From JAATFS01 sp037145635 (GTDB lineage Bacteria > Pseudomonadota > Gammaproteobacteria > Xanthomonadales > Xanthomonadaceae), in NCBI GenBank assembly GCA_037145635.1, contig JBBCXB010000002.1:62001-126000 (forward strand): a stretch of 64,000 nucleotides of DNA. The letters run 5' to 3'. Below the pieces are notes generated by a model. The model did no database searches and was not told the DNA's origin. It worked only from the letters and a program-made list of their open reading frames with translations. Shown here in pieces: positions 25,283 to 33,327 of this stretch (the stretch's first letter is position 1; every line of letters begins with the position of its first letter). The position numbers were made by a program, and so were the translations under genes.

Positions 25283-26779
25283 CTACTCCTTGTGGTTATC
25301 TTTCAATATTTTTTTAAGAGACAGTCGATCTATCTTCCCACCGCTCAGCAAAGGAATACTGGAAACCATAACTAGTTCATCCGGCACCGCGAAGGCAGGC
25401 AGCTCGTGTTTGCAGGCTCTTCGCAATTCGGCTGGGGTCGCTTCCGAGTCAGGCGCCACGACGCAGAAGGCGATCAAGGCTCTGCCACGGGGGCTTTCGT
25501 TGCCTGTGACGACCGCCACCTGCTCGAGGGAGGGAATTTTTCTCATGGCCTCCTCTATTTCAGCGAGGAATACGAGGCGTCCGTCTCTGTTAACGCTATG
25601 CCCTTGCCGTCCCACGACTTCAAACTCATTCTGGCTGAATTGAGTTCCCATATCCCCCGTAACAAACCAACCATTCTGATCCGTTGTGGAATCAACAATC
25701 GGAAGTGCGGAATCATCCGTATAGCCGGCAAAGCCGTAGGGGTGCCGACATTTTATCGCACCCGTCCCCTCGGCAAGTTGGCCACCGAATTCATTTTCAA
25801 TTTTTATCTCCACCCCCGGCAGCGGGCATAACGTAATTCGGCCCTTCGCATCGGTATGCTCTGGCATCGAAGTCGCAATAACCCCCATTTCCGTGCTCCC
25901 GTAGAGGCTTAGCACTTTCGAAAATCTACCCTCCAACGACAAGGCCATTTCTTTACTTATCTTATCTCCTGCCGACACCGCATATCTATATGAATTTCCT
26001 TCACAGACTCTACCGGAAAGCATTTTGCATAGCCCAGGCGTCAGGAAGGCCACCGTTGGATAAAACTCCCGCTCCGCCTCCAGGAAGCTGACTACGTTGG
26101 CGTTTTCTACCAACCTTATCGAAGCTCCCGCCATGATTGCCGGCAGCAGACCAGCCCCCAGTCCATACATATGATGTATAGGGACAGGGATAATCACCCT
26201 GTCTTTAGATGAAATTCCCGTACGTCCCAGGCTGAGCATGGAGTTTTTTACAAAAACATCGGAGACAAACTTGACATATTTGGGAGACCCGAGGCTTCCC
26301 GACGTCTTCAAGTAAGTGAAACACGCTTGCCCGCTTCCGCGGATGGCTGCCTGATCCTGATCACGCCCGGACGTTATTTTTATTCGATCGCATAACCCAG
26401 AGATCGATGCATCCTGCGTGTCCGCCGGAGCAATTTTTATTGCTCTACTGCAGAACTCGGGATACGGGAGATCCGGTTCGGTGTCGCAGGCCTTTCTTAG
26501 AATTATGAAACTTAGGCCACTTATAGTTAGATAAAGCAGAATTATTGCCGCTTCACTGCTATTGTCCACGTACAGGGCAAGCGTTTCATCACTACTAACT
26601 CGCGCCTTAGAGAAGACGGCATCAAGCGAAAGAAACAGACCCTGAAAATTAGCGTAGCGTGCGACGGAGGAGCCATCGGCTATAAAGGCCTCGCTCTCCA
26701 TACCCAGCGAAATCCCTGAAAACAAGATACTCCTGATGTCTTCCTTGCATCTCGCAACGATATTCTTGCCGGCTTCCAT
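25283..26779 (-). CDS. AMP-dependent acyl/aryl ligase
   Basis: A 498-residue adenylate-forming enzyme of the ANL superfamily. The P-loop is T-Y-L-K-T-S-G-S-L-G-S-P-K-Y near residue 175. Then come L-Y-G-S-T-E-M-G-V near 295, G-W-F-V-T-G-D-M-G near 370, the hinge region V-N-R-D-G-R-L-V-F-L-A-E-I-E, and the C-terminal lysine motif S-G-G-K-I-D-R-L. All catalytic stretches look intact. Next to an ACP it most likely activates a carboxylic acid and loads the carrier. With a chorismatase in the same gene set, a hydroxybenzoate-type substrate is the best guess. First gene of the operon; GGAG lies 8 bases before the ATG and a sigma-70 promoter is just upstream. Confidence 0.87.
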   Translation of the reverse strand: MEAGKNIVARCKEDIRSILFSGISLGMESEAFIADGSSVARYANFQGLFLSLDAVFSKARVSSDETLALYVDNSSEAAIILLYLTISGLSFIILRKACDTEPDLPYPEFCSRAIKIAPADTQDASISGLCDRIKITSGRDQDQAAIRGSGQACFTYLKTSGSLGSPKYVKFVSDVFVKNSMLSLGRTGISSKDRVIIPVPIHHMYGLGAGLLPAIMAGASIRLVENANVVSFLEAEREFYPTVAFLTPGLCKMLSGRVCEGNSYRYAVSAGDKISKEMALSLEGRFSKVLSLYGSTEMGVIATSMPEHTDAKGRITLCPLPGVEIKIENEFGGQLAEGTGAIKCRHPYGFAGYTDDSALPIVDSTTDQNGWFVTGDMGTQFSQNEFEVVGRQGHSVNRDGRLVFLAEIEEAMRKIPSLEQVAVVTGNESPRGRALIAFCVVAPDSEATPAELRRACKHELPAFAVPDELVMVSSIPLLSGGKIDRLSLKKILKDNHKE

Positions 26780-26811
26780 TCATACACTCCGCGTCCTGAC
26801 GTTCTTCCATA

Positions 26812-26840
26812 ATAAGATTCGACTACGCTAGCTGAGTCAA
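26812..26840 (-). promoter_or_regulatory. Sigma-70-like promoter of the island operon
   Basis: On the minus strand, TTGACT (26840-26835), a 17-base spacer and TCTTAT (26817-26812) place transcription start about 25 bases before the ligase ATG. It is the best promoter match in the AT-richer region upstream of the operon. Confidence 0.5.
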
Positions 26841-27823
26841 ACAACGGTAAGCTTTGACCTTGGACCTTAGGTGATCTCAGGGCTGGTGTAAGACCATCCC
26901 CTTAGCACGCCTTTTCAACACATGCAGATGGAAAATGCGAAACAGGCAGATCATTATATTTAGCGCGTCTTGGCTATCCTCAGCCTACTGCCGCATTCGG
27001 CATAGGCAAGATCAAAGTGCCATCACAGAACGAAGTCGACCTCACTGCACAGCATGTGGTCCATGTTATATGCACGGCTTGGGCAGGCGCTCCGCTGAAA
27101 CCATTTTCCGCTGGCTTGACGTCAACCGCACCTCAGGCGCCGCAGGCAAAAAAGGAGCACCCGTAAGCTGGCTCAAGCGTCATCGCCAACGGCATTGGGC
27201 TCTTCGGCACTAATTTGCTGGTATAGGACTGCCGCATCGGCGCTTCCTTTGGAAGTATCGTGCCCATAATGAATGCGCCAGAAGCAAGGCGAACATCAGC
27301 AATGACCTGACCTGATCAAGCCCCCCTCATGCCTACCGCTGATCGAATGTTCCGGCATGTGTCACATTTATGCGATATGACCAGTGCTACTAGGTAGATA
27401 ACTTATTTAGCATGCAGCATTAGCGGTGGCAAGGGGTTTATATGTGAATGATTCACGCTCCAAACAGCGGCGCGCCCTCACGACGTCAGGCCTGTTGAAT
27501 CCCGATCAATTTGAATGGCGACACTCACGGAGCTATGCGGTTCCATGTCTTGGAGCATGCCTACCCATTTTGGGAACTCGGCGGTTACGATGCGGCCGGC
27601 GAGGGTCGCTATCGGCGCCGTACGAAATCAACCAGCCTTTGTTCTAAAGCACTTCAGAGCAACATTTGGAATCTGGCCTGCGGGTTCGGGAAGGATGTCG
27701 CCCTCTGCAGTCCAAATCGATGCGGCAGCAACTGCCCAGATGCGGATTCGGGCCTGATATCCAGGTTCTGGCAGCAAGCGGGAAGCTCGAAGGAAAAGCC
27801 GTGCTCCGCACCCGAGATCGGCG
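26841..27823. other. Gene-poor spacer at the right edge of the island
   Basis: About 980 bases upstream of the island operon contain no reading frame I can support. Short frames at 26935-27213, 27426-27647 and 27515-27757 on the plus strand show no domain, no ribosome site and mixed composition, and look like decayed sequence. GC rises gradually from roughly 50% to the genome norm toward 27.8 kb, so the island border probably lies here. No tRNA fragment, integrase or inverted repeat was found. Confidence 0.5.
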
Positions 27824-29335
27824 CTACAGCGCGGCTTCGATTCCGGCCTCGCGCAGGGCTTCGGCCCAGATGCGGTAGCCGGCTTCGCCGGGATGGGTGC
27901 CGTCCGGCATCAGCGTCTCGGGCAGGCGGCCGTCGCGCGTCAGCAGGCGCGGCCCGAGGTCGAGCCAGCGCACCCCGGCATCGCCGGCGAAGCGCGCCGC
28001 CAGCAGGCGGTTGGTCTCGGCGATCGGCGCGCGCAGCGGTGCGTCGGCCTCGTGCCCGCGCGGCATCACCGCCATCAGCAGCACCCGGCTGCGCGGCAGG
28101 CGCCGCCGCACCTCGTCCACCACCGCCGTCACGCCCTGCGCGACCTCGGCCGGCGTATTGACGCGTGCCTGCGCGGTACCGGTCAGGTTGTTGGTACCGA
28201 TGTGGATCACCACCCATTGCGGCGCGAGCCCGTCGAGTTCGCCCTGGCGGATCCGCCACAGCACGTTCTGGGTGCGGTCCCAGCCAAACCCCAGGTTCAG
28301 CACCGGCCGCTCACCGAAGAGCCAGCGCCACGACGCCGCGCCGCTGGCACGCGTGGCCTGCGGCGCACCGCCCCAGAAATGGGTGATCGAGTCGCCGATC
28401 ATCACCACCTGCGGCGGCTGGCGGCGCCCCGCCGCGAGCGCGGCGCGGTGGCGGCCGTACCAGTCGTAAGAATCCTGCTCCAGCCACTCGACCGGAATCA
28501 GCGCGGTGTTGAAGCCGGTGCCCAGCTGCGCCACCGGCCGCACCGGTGCCTCGCCGAGCAACCGCGCCAGGGTCGGCTCGACCGCTTCGGCCAGCCGGCG
28601 CTGCCCGCGCGTGTCCGGGTGCAGCGCGCCGGCCGGCGGATCGAAGCGGGTGTCGTAGAACAGGTCGCGGTCGAGCCGCCCGTCGCGCTGGAACACCGAG
28701 CCCACGTCGAGATAGGTCACGCGCGGATTGTCGCCGTAGCGCTCGGCGAGGCAGCGGTTCACCTCGGCATCGCGTGCGCTCTTCTCTGCGGACAGGTCGC
28801 TGGGCAGCACCCCGAGCAGCAGGATGCGGGTCTGCGGCAGGCGCTGCTCGAGCGCGGCGACCACCGCGTCGATCCCGAGCTGGGTCTGCTCGGCCGTCTG
28901 CTGCAGCCAGCCGGTGTTGTTGGTGCCGATCAGCACCACCGCGACCTTGGGATGCAGACCGTCGACCTCGCCATGGGCGAGCCGCCACAGCACGTGCTGG
29001 GTGCCGTCGCCGCTGACGCCGAGGTTGAGCGCGCCGCGCGCGCCATAGAACGTCTGCCAGGTGGGCTGGAAGTCCTCGTCGGGCGGCGCGGCCTTCGCGT
29101 AGTTCTGGGTGATCGAGTCGCCGATCAGCAGCAACGGCGTATCCGGGTGCGCCTTCACCTCGGCGAGAATGTCGCGATGGCGCTGCGCCCACTCCGGCTG
29201 GTCGAGGCGGTCGCTGGGCGTGGCGGCGGGCACGCTGTCCTGCGCCCGGGCCGCGCCGATGCAGCCCTGCAGGGCGGCCAGGGCGAGCGAGACGATCACA
29301 ACGGAACTGCGCAGACTGCTGCGGCACGACGGCAT
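27824..29335 (-). CDS. Secreted tandem SGNH/GDSL hydrolase
   Basis: A 503-residue exported protein (signal peptide about 1-32, ending A-R-A) with two SGNH domains of the PAF-acetylhydrolase-like type. Domain 1 (about 45-265): L-L-I-G-D-S-I-T-Q-N, N-L-G-V-S-G-D-G-T, L-I-G-T-N-N. Domain 2 (about 275-500): V-M-I-G-D-S-I-T-H-F, N-L-G-F-G-W-D-R-T, H-I-G-T-N-N, and D-G-T-H-P-G near the end. Domain 2 keeps the full Ser-Asp-His set. In domain 1 the D-x-x-H block reads G-A-L-H, so the triad Asp seems absent. It probably acts as an esterase or deacetylase on glycans or lipids. High GC and orientation fit native chromosome rather than the island. Confidence 0.88.
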   Translation of the reverse strand: MPSCRSSLRSSVVIVSLALAALQGCIGAARAQDSVPAATPSDRLDQPEWAQRHRDILAEVKAHPDTPLLLIGDSITQNYAKAAPPDEDFQPTWQTFYGARGALNLGVSGDGTQHVLWRLAHGEVDGLHPKVAVVLIGTNNTGWLQQTAEQTQLGIDAVVAALEQRLPQTRILLLGVLPSDLSAEKSARDAEVNRCLAERYGDNPRVTYLDVGSVFQRDGRLDRDLFYDTRFDPPAGALHPDTRGQRRLAEAVEPTLARLLGEAPVRPVAQLGTGFNTALIPVEWLEQDSYDWYGRHRAALAAGRRQPPQVVMIGDSITHFWGGAPQATRASGAASWRWLFGERPVLNLGFGWDRTQNVLWRIRQGELDGLAPQWVVIHIGTNNLTGTAQARVNTPAEVAQGVTAVVDEVRRRLPRSRVLLMAVMPRGHEADAPLRAPIAETNRLLAARFAGDAGVRWLDLGPRLLTRDGRLPETLMPDGTHPGEAGYRIWAEALREAGIEAAL

Positions 29336-29468
29336 CGCGAACCCCTCCCACGAGAACGGAGCATGATTGTGGGCGTGGGCGTTGCGCGATCACAAGCGGC
29401 CGCCGCGGCGCGCCCGACGCGTCCGCCGCCCTGCCCGCGCACTCGCGCCTGCCGATTCAACGAAATGC

Positions 29469-29497
29469 TTGACAGCCTTCGCGGCGGCCGGCAAAAT
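29469..29497 (+). promoter_or_regulatory. Sigma-70 promoter of second tRNA-Leu
   Basis: TTGACA (29469-29474), a 17-base spacer and CAAAAT (29492-29497) precede the tRNA by 14 bases, matching the arrangement at the first copy. Confidence 0.75.
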
Positions 29498-29511
29498 TCC
29501 GGTCCTGAGTC

Positions 29512-29598
29512 GCCCAGGTGGCGGAATTGGTAGACGCACTAGCTTCAGGTGCTAGCGGGGGCAACTCCGTGGAGGTTCGAGTCCTCTCCTGGGCACCA
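29512..29598 (+). tRNA. tRNA-Leu (CAG), copy 2, CCA encoded
   Basis: An 87-base class II tRNA with loop TTCAGGT (anticodon CAG), fully paired acceptor stem GCCCAGG/CCTGGGC and encoded CCA. It is 85/87 identical to the copy at 14377, in the same orientation 15,135 bases away. It reads CGAGTCCTCTCCTGGGC near the 3' end where copy 1 has one T instead of C. Separate promoter and terminator show it is a functional gene, not an attachment-site fragment. Confidence 0.97.
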
Positions 29599-29610
29599 TG
29601 ACTCAACAGC

Positions 29611-29635
29611 AAAGCCCGCGAAAGCGGGTTTTTTT
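29611..29635 (+). terminator. Intrinsic terminator of second tRNA-Leu
   Basis: CCCGC-GAAA-GCGGG stem-loop followed by seven T, 12 bases after the CCA. Its sequence is unrelated to the terminator of copy 1, so the near-identity between the copies is confined to the tRNA. Confidence 0.9.
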
Positions 29636-29853
29636 GTGCCCGACGCCCGGTGCCTGGCGCGCCCGTCGCGCGATGCGGGGTCGCCGCAGTCGCGGTTCCC
29701 CGTGCCGCGACCGCGGCCCGAGCCGGCGAATCCCTGCCCCCCCCTGCCCTGCCGGCCGACACATGTGCGACAAACGCCGGCAGGGTAGGCACGGCTATGC
29801 TCGCTGCCGCGACAGGCCCGCATGCGCGCGCGGCCGGCAGGGAGGCGGATGCG

Positions 29854-30339
29854 ATGAAGGCACAGAGGTGGGCGGGTGTGGCGAGTGCGTTGCTGGCGGC
29901 GGCCGTTCCGGTCGCGGCGCAGGCCCAGGAATCGCCGCTGGCCGGATCGTGGCGATTGACCGGATACCAGGTCGAGTCCAAGGACACCGGCAAGATGATC
30001 CCGGCCATGGGGGAGCACCCGAGCGGGCGAGTGATCTTCACCGAGGATCACCGGGTCGCCTTCGTACTGACCGGGGAAGGCCGCAAGAGCGGCGACAGCG
30101 ATGCCGCGAAGGCGGCGCTACTGAACACGCTGGTCGCCTACACCGGCCTCGAGCAGACACAGGGCCACCAGTGGTGCACACAGGTCGAGGCGGCGTGGAA
30201 CCCCGAGTGGGTCGGTACCACGCAGTGTCGCGAGTTCCGGCTCGACGGCGACCACCTGGAAGTACTGACGCCGTGGCGGCAGATGCCGAACTGGTCCGGC
30301 ATCACGCGTTCGATCATCAGCTTCGTGCGCGACCGTTAA
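29854..30339 (+). CDS. Secreted lipocalin-like domain protein
   Basis: A 161-residue protein with a signal peptide (M-K-A-Q-R-W-A-G-V-A-S-A-L-L then cleavage after A-Q-A) and one lipocalin-like domain: L-A-G-S-W-R-L-T-G-Y near the mature start, P-S-G-R-V-I-F-T-E-D-H-R-V-A-F-V-L and a final L-T-P-W-R-Q-M. The lipocalin-like (PF13924-type) family is mostly of unknown ligand. The ATG at 29854 follows GGAGGCGG and gives the signal peptide; a longer in-frame reading from 29650 would be an Ala/Arg-rich artefact. Monocistronic, followed at once by a strong hairpin. Confidence 0.8.
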   Translation: MKAQRWAGVASALLAAAVPVAAQAQESPLAGSWRLTGYQVESKDTGKMIPAMGEHPSGRVIFTEDHRVAFVLTGEGRKSGDSDAAKAALLNTLVAYTGLEQTQGHQWCTQVEAAWNPEWVGTTQCREFRLDGDHLEVLTPWRQMPNWSGITRSIISFVRDR

Positions 30340-30344
30340 CGCTT

Positions 30345-30386
30345 GCGGACCGGCAGCGCCGCGTCGTCGCGGTGCTGCCGGTCCGC
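30345..30386. terminator. Long-stem hairpin between convergent genes
   Basis: A perfect 13-bp stem (30345-30357 with 30374-30386) and 16-base loop begin 5 bases after the lipocalin-like stop codon. No T-run follows on either strand, so it may be a weak terminator or RNA-end protector serving the convergent emrB transcript as well. Confidence 0.4.
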
Positions 30387-30549
30387 AGCGGCGGTGCCGG
30401 CAGCGACGGAGTCGCGTTGCCCCCCCTGCGCATTGCCACCCTGCGCGACCGCAGCCGGAGCCGGCATCGCAACCGCGTGCCGGGCCCTGCCTGCCGGGGT
30501 GGCCGGGCCCGTCGCAAGGGCCCGCCCCACCGTCGCAGGCCGGGCGGGT

Positions 30550-32127
30550 TCAGTGCCCGCCGGCGGCGGCCGCGCTGCTGGCGCCCGCCCCGAACGGCGG
30601 CCTGGCCAGCCACAGCAGCGCGATGATCGCCAGGAAGATCCAGCCCAGCATGTAGAAGATGTCGTTGAAGCCCATCTGCGATGCCTGGTGGTTGATCATG
30701 TTGTTGAGCGCCGCGGCACCATGCTGCAGGTCGCCCTGCCCCATCGCGGCCACCTGCTCCTGCATGCCGGGCTGGTAGATCGAGACGTGCTCGGTGATGT
30801 GCGCGTGGTGCACCTGGGTGCGGCGCGCCCACAGGTAGGTGGTCAGCGAGGCGGCGAAGCTGCCGCCCAGCGTGCGCAGGAACGTGGCCAGGCCGGAGCC
30901 GGCAGCGATCTCGCGGCCGTCCAGGTCCGACAGCAGGATCTGCAGCACCGGCATGAAGAACAGCGCCACGCCCACGCCCATCACCAGCTGCACCGTCGCG
31001 ACGTGGCGGAAGTCCACCTGCAGGTTGAAGTCCGAACGCAGGAAGCTGGTGAACGACAGGAAGATGAAGGCGATGCTGGCCAGCATGCGCAGGTCGAAGC
31101 GCAGCGCGTACTTGCCCACGAACGGGGTCAGGATCACCGGCAGGATGCCGATCGGGGCGGTGGCCAGGCCGGCCCAGATCGCGGTGTAGCCCATGTCGCG
31201 CTGCAGCCATTGCGGGATCAGCAGGCTGACGCTGAAGAACGCCGCATAGGCCACCACCATCGCCAGCGTGCCGGCGCGGAAGTTGCGGTGGCGGAACAGC
31301 TTCAGATCCACGATAGGATCCTTGTCGGTCAGCTCCCAGATCACGAACACCACCAGCGCCACCGCGGCGACGCAGGCCAGCACCACGATCTTGTCCGAAC
31401 TGAACCAGTCCTCGTCGTTGCCCAGGTCCAGCACCAGCTGCAGCGCACCGACGCCGACCACCAGCAGGATCAGGCCGATGTAGTCCATCCTCGGCCGCTC
31501 CAGCTGCTCGGGGCGGTGGCGCAGCTGCGAGCCGACGATGCTGCTGGCGATGATGCCCAGCGGCACGTTGATCAGGAAGATCCATTCCCAGCTGTAGTTG
31601 TCGGTGATCCAACCGCCGAGGATGGGGCCGGCGATCGGCGCCACCACCGTGATCATCGCCAGCAGCGCCAGCGCCTGCCCGCGTTTCTCGCGCGGGTAGA
31701 TCGACACCAGCAGGCTCTGCGTGATCGGGTACATCGGCCCGGCGACGAAGCCCTGCAGCGCGCGCGACACCACCAGCATGCCCATGCTCTGCGCCAGGCC
31801 GCACAGCAGCGAGGCGATGGTGAAGGCCAGCGTGGACCACACGAACAGCTTGGTCTCGCCGAAGCGCCGGCTGAGCCAGCCGGTCAGCGGCAGCGCGATC
31901 GCGGTGCTGACCGCGAACGAGGTGATGACCCAGGTGGCCTGCTGCGAACTGGCGCCCAGGTTGCCGGCGATGGTCGGCAGCGAGACGTTGGCGATGGTGG
32001 TGTCGAGCACCTGCATGAACGAGGCCATGGCCAGGCCGACCGTGCACAGCGCGACGCTGGCCGGCTTGAAGCCGGCCGTGGCCGGGGCACCCGGGGCGCC
32101 CGGCGCGGTGGGAGCTTGCGAGGACAT
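30550..32127 (-). CDS. emrB: EmrB/DHA2-family multidrug MFS transporter
   Basis: A 525-residue, 14-TM proton antiporter. Motif A-like G-W-L-S-R-R-F-G-E-T-K, the L-D-T-T-I-A-N-V-S-L-P motif in TM1 (residues about 41-51) and R-A-L-Q-G-F-V-A-G-P-M-Y-P in TM5 (motif C region) mark the DHA2 group. It forms a tripartite pump with the EmrA adaptor and an outer-membrane channel, all encoded next to each other. Substrates of this class are hydrophobic uncouplers, fatty acids and some antibiotics. It is the last gene of the marR-nodT-emrA-emrB operon, 8 bases after emrA. Confidence 0.93.
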   Translation of the reverse strand: MSSQAPTAPGAPGAPATAGFKPASVALCTVGLAMASFMQVLDTTIANVSLPTIAGNLGASSQQATWVITSFAVSTAIALPLTGWLSRRFGETKLFVWSTLAFTIASLLCGLAQSMGMLVVSRALQGFVAGPMYPITQSLLVSIYPREKRGQALALLAMITVVAPIAGPILGGWITDNYSWEWIFLINVPLGIIASSIVGSQLRHRPEQLERPRMDYIGLILLVVGVGALQLVLDLGNDEDWFSSDKIVVLACVAAVALVVFVIWELTDKDPIVDLKLFRHRNFRAGTLAMVVAYAAFFSVSLLIPQWLQRDMGYTAIWAGLATAPIGILPVILTPFVGKYALRFDLRMLASIAFIFLSFTSFLRSDFNLQVDFRHVATVQLVMGVGVALFFMPVLQILLSDLDGREIAAGSGLATFLRTLGGSFAASLTTYLWARRTQVHHAHITEHVSIYQPGMQEQVAAMGQGDLQHGAAALNNMINHQASQMGFNDIFYMLGWIFLAIIALLWLARPPFGAGASSAAAAGGH

Positions 32128-32135
32128 GGCCGGGC

Positions 32136-33317
32136 TCAGCTCGCCTTGGCCTGCGGCGGCAGGTTGTCCTGGATGATGCGGTGGATGTCCGCGTCAGCCT
32201 CCTGCAGCTGCTTGGCATACACGTCGGTGGCGAACACCGCGCCCTTGGCGAACTGGGTCGGCAGCACGTGGCCCTGCTGGTCGTGCAGGTTGACGTCGAC
32301 CTTCATCGACAGACCGATCCGCAGCGGGTTGTCGGCCAGCTGCTTGGCATCGACGGCGATGCGCACCGGCACGCGCTGCACGATCTTGATCCAGTTGCCG
32401 CTGGCGTTCTGCGCCGGCAGCAGCGAGAACGCGCTGCCGGTGCCCAGGCCCAGGCTCTCGACGCGGCCGCGGTAGCCCACCCCGCCGCCGTACAGGTCCG
32501 AGCGCAGCTCCACTTCCTGGCCCAGGCGCATGTGCTTGAGCTGGGTCTCCTTGAAGTTGGCCTCGACCCATACCTGCTCCAGCGGCACCACCGCCATCAG
32601 CGCGGCGCCCGGCTGCACGCGCTGGCCGACCTGCACGGCGCGGCGGGCGACATAGCCGGACACCGGCGCCAGGATCGCGCTGCGCGCATTGTTGAGATAC
32701 GCCTGGCGCAGCTGCGCGGCGGCGGCCTGCACGTCCGGCTGAGTCGCGACCACGGTGTCGTCGACCAGTGCGCGGCTGCGCTCGAACGTCTCGCGCGACC
32801 CGCTGACCGCGGCCTCGGCGGCGGCCAGCTCGTCGCGGGCGTGCGCCAGCTCCTCGTTGGAGATGGCGCCGCTGACGGCCAGGTCCTTGCGGCGCGCGAA
32901 GTCGGCGCGGGCGCGCTGCAGGGTCACCTGGCGCGAGGACAGCTCGGCCTGCGAACCCTGCACGCTGCTGTAGAGGCCGCGCACCTGGCGCACGGTCTTG
33001 GCCAGGTTGGCTTCGGCCTGCTGCAGCGCGACCTGGGTATCGGCCGGGTCCAGCTGCACCAGCATCTGCCCGCGTTGCACGCGCATGCCGTCCTCGGCGC
33101 CGATGCTGACCACGGTGCCGCCGACCATCGGCGTGATCTGCACCAGGTTGCCCTGCACGTAGGCGTCGTCGGTGTCCTCGTGCCAGCGGCCGACCAGGAA
33201 ATACCACACGACGAGCGCGGCGAGCACCACGATCACTAGCACCGCGAAGATCCGCAGCAGCATGCCGCGACGGCTGGGCGCGGCGTTTTCAGGAACGGAG
33301 GAAGGAGTCTGGCTCAT
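32136..33317 (-). CDS. emrA: EmrA/HlyD-family periplasmic adaptor
   Basis: A 393-residue membrane-fusion protein. One TM near residues 20-44 (I-F-A-V-L-V-I-V-V-L-A-A-L-V-V-W-Y) leads to D-T-D-D-A-Y-V-Q-G-N, the EmrA signature. A lipoyl half, a long coiled-coil hairpin (about 100-210), the second lipoyl half (I-L-A-P-V-S-G-Y-V-A-R) and a beta-barrel (Q-V-W-V-E-A-N-F-K-E-T-Q-L) follow. It links EmrB to the NodT-type outer-membrane protein encoded 10 bases upstream. Confidence 0.93.
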   Translation of the reverse strand: MSQTPSSVPENAAPSRRGMLLRIFAVLVIVVLAALVVWYFLVGRWHEDTDDAYVQGNLVQITPMVGGTVVSIGAEDGMRVQRGQMLVQLDPADTQVALQQAEANLAKTVRQVRGLYSSVQGSQAELSSRQVTLQRARADFARRKDLAVSGAISNEELAHARDELAAAEAAVSGSRETFERSRALVDDTVVATQPDVQAAAAQLRQAYLNNARSAILAPVSGYVARRAVQVGQRVQPGAALMAVVPLEQVWVEANFKETQLKHMRLGQEVELRSDLYGGGVGYRGRVESLGLGTGSAFSLLPAQNASGNWIKIVQRVPVRIAVDAKQLADNPLRIGLSMKVDVNLHDQQGHVLPTQFAKGAVFATDVYAKQLQEADADIHRIIQDNLPPQAKAS

Positions 33318-33327
33318 GGAGGTGCTC

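Noticed and set aside
26935..27213. 92-codon plus-strand frame with Cys pairs, considered as a transposase or zinc-finger remnant
   Set aside because: No transposase motif, no inverted repeats and no ribosome site; treated as non-coding or decayed sequence.
27426..27757. Short plus-strand frames at the island edge
   Set aside because: Low support, overlapping each other, no recognisable domain or start signal.
14464..29511. Integrase gene or a partial tRNA attachment site expected for a tRNA-targeted island
   Set aside because: No tyrosine or serine recombinase motifs and no 3' tRNA fragment were found by eye, so integration by a classical island integrase is not supported.
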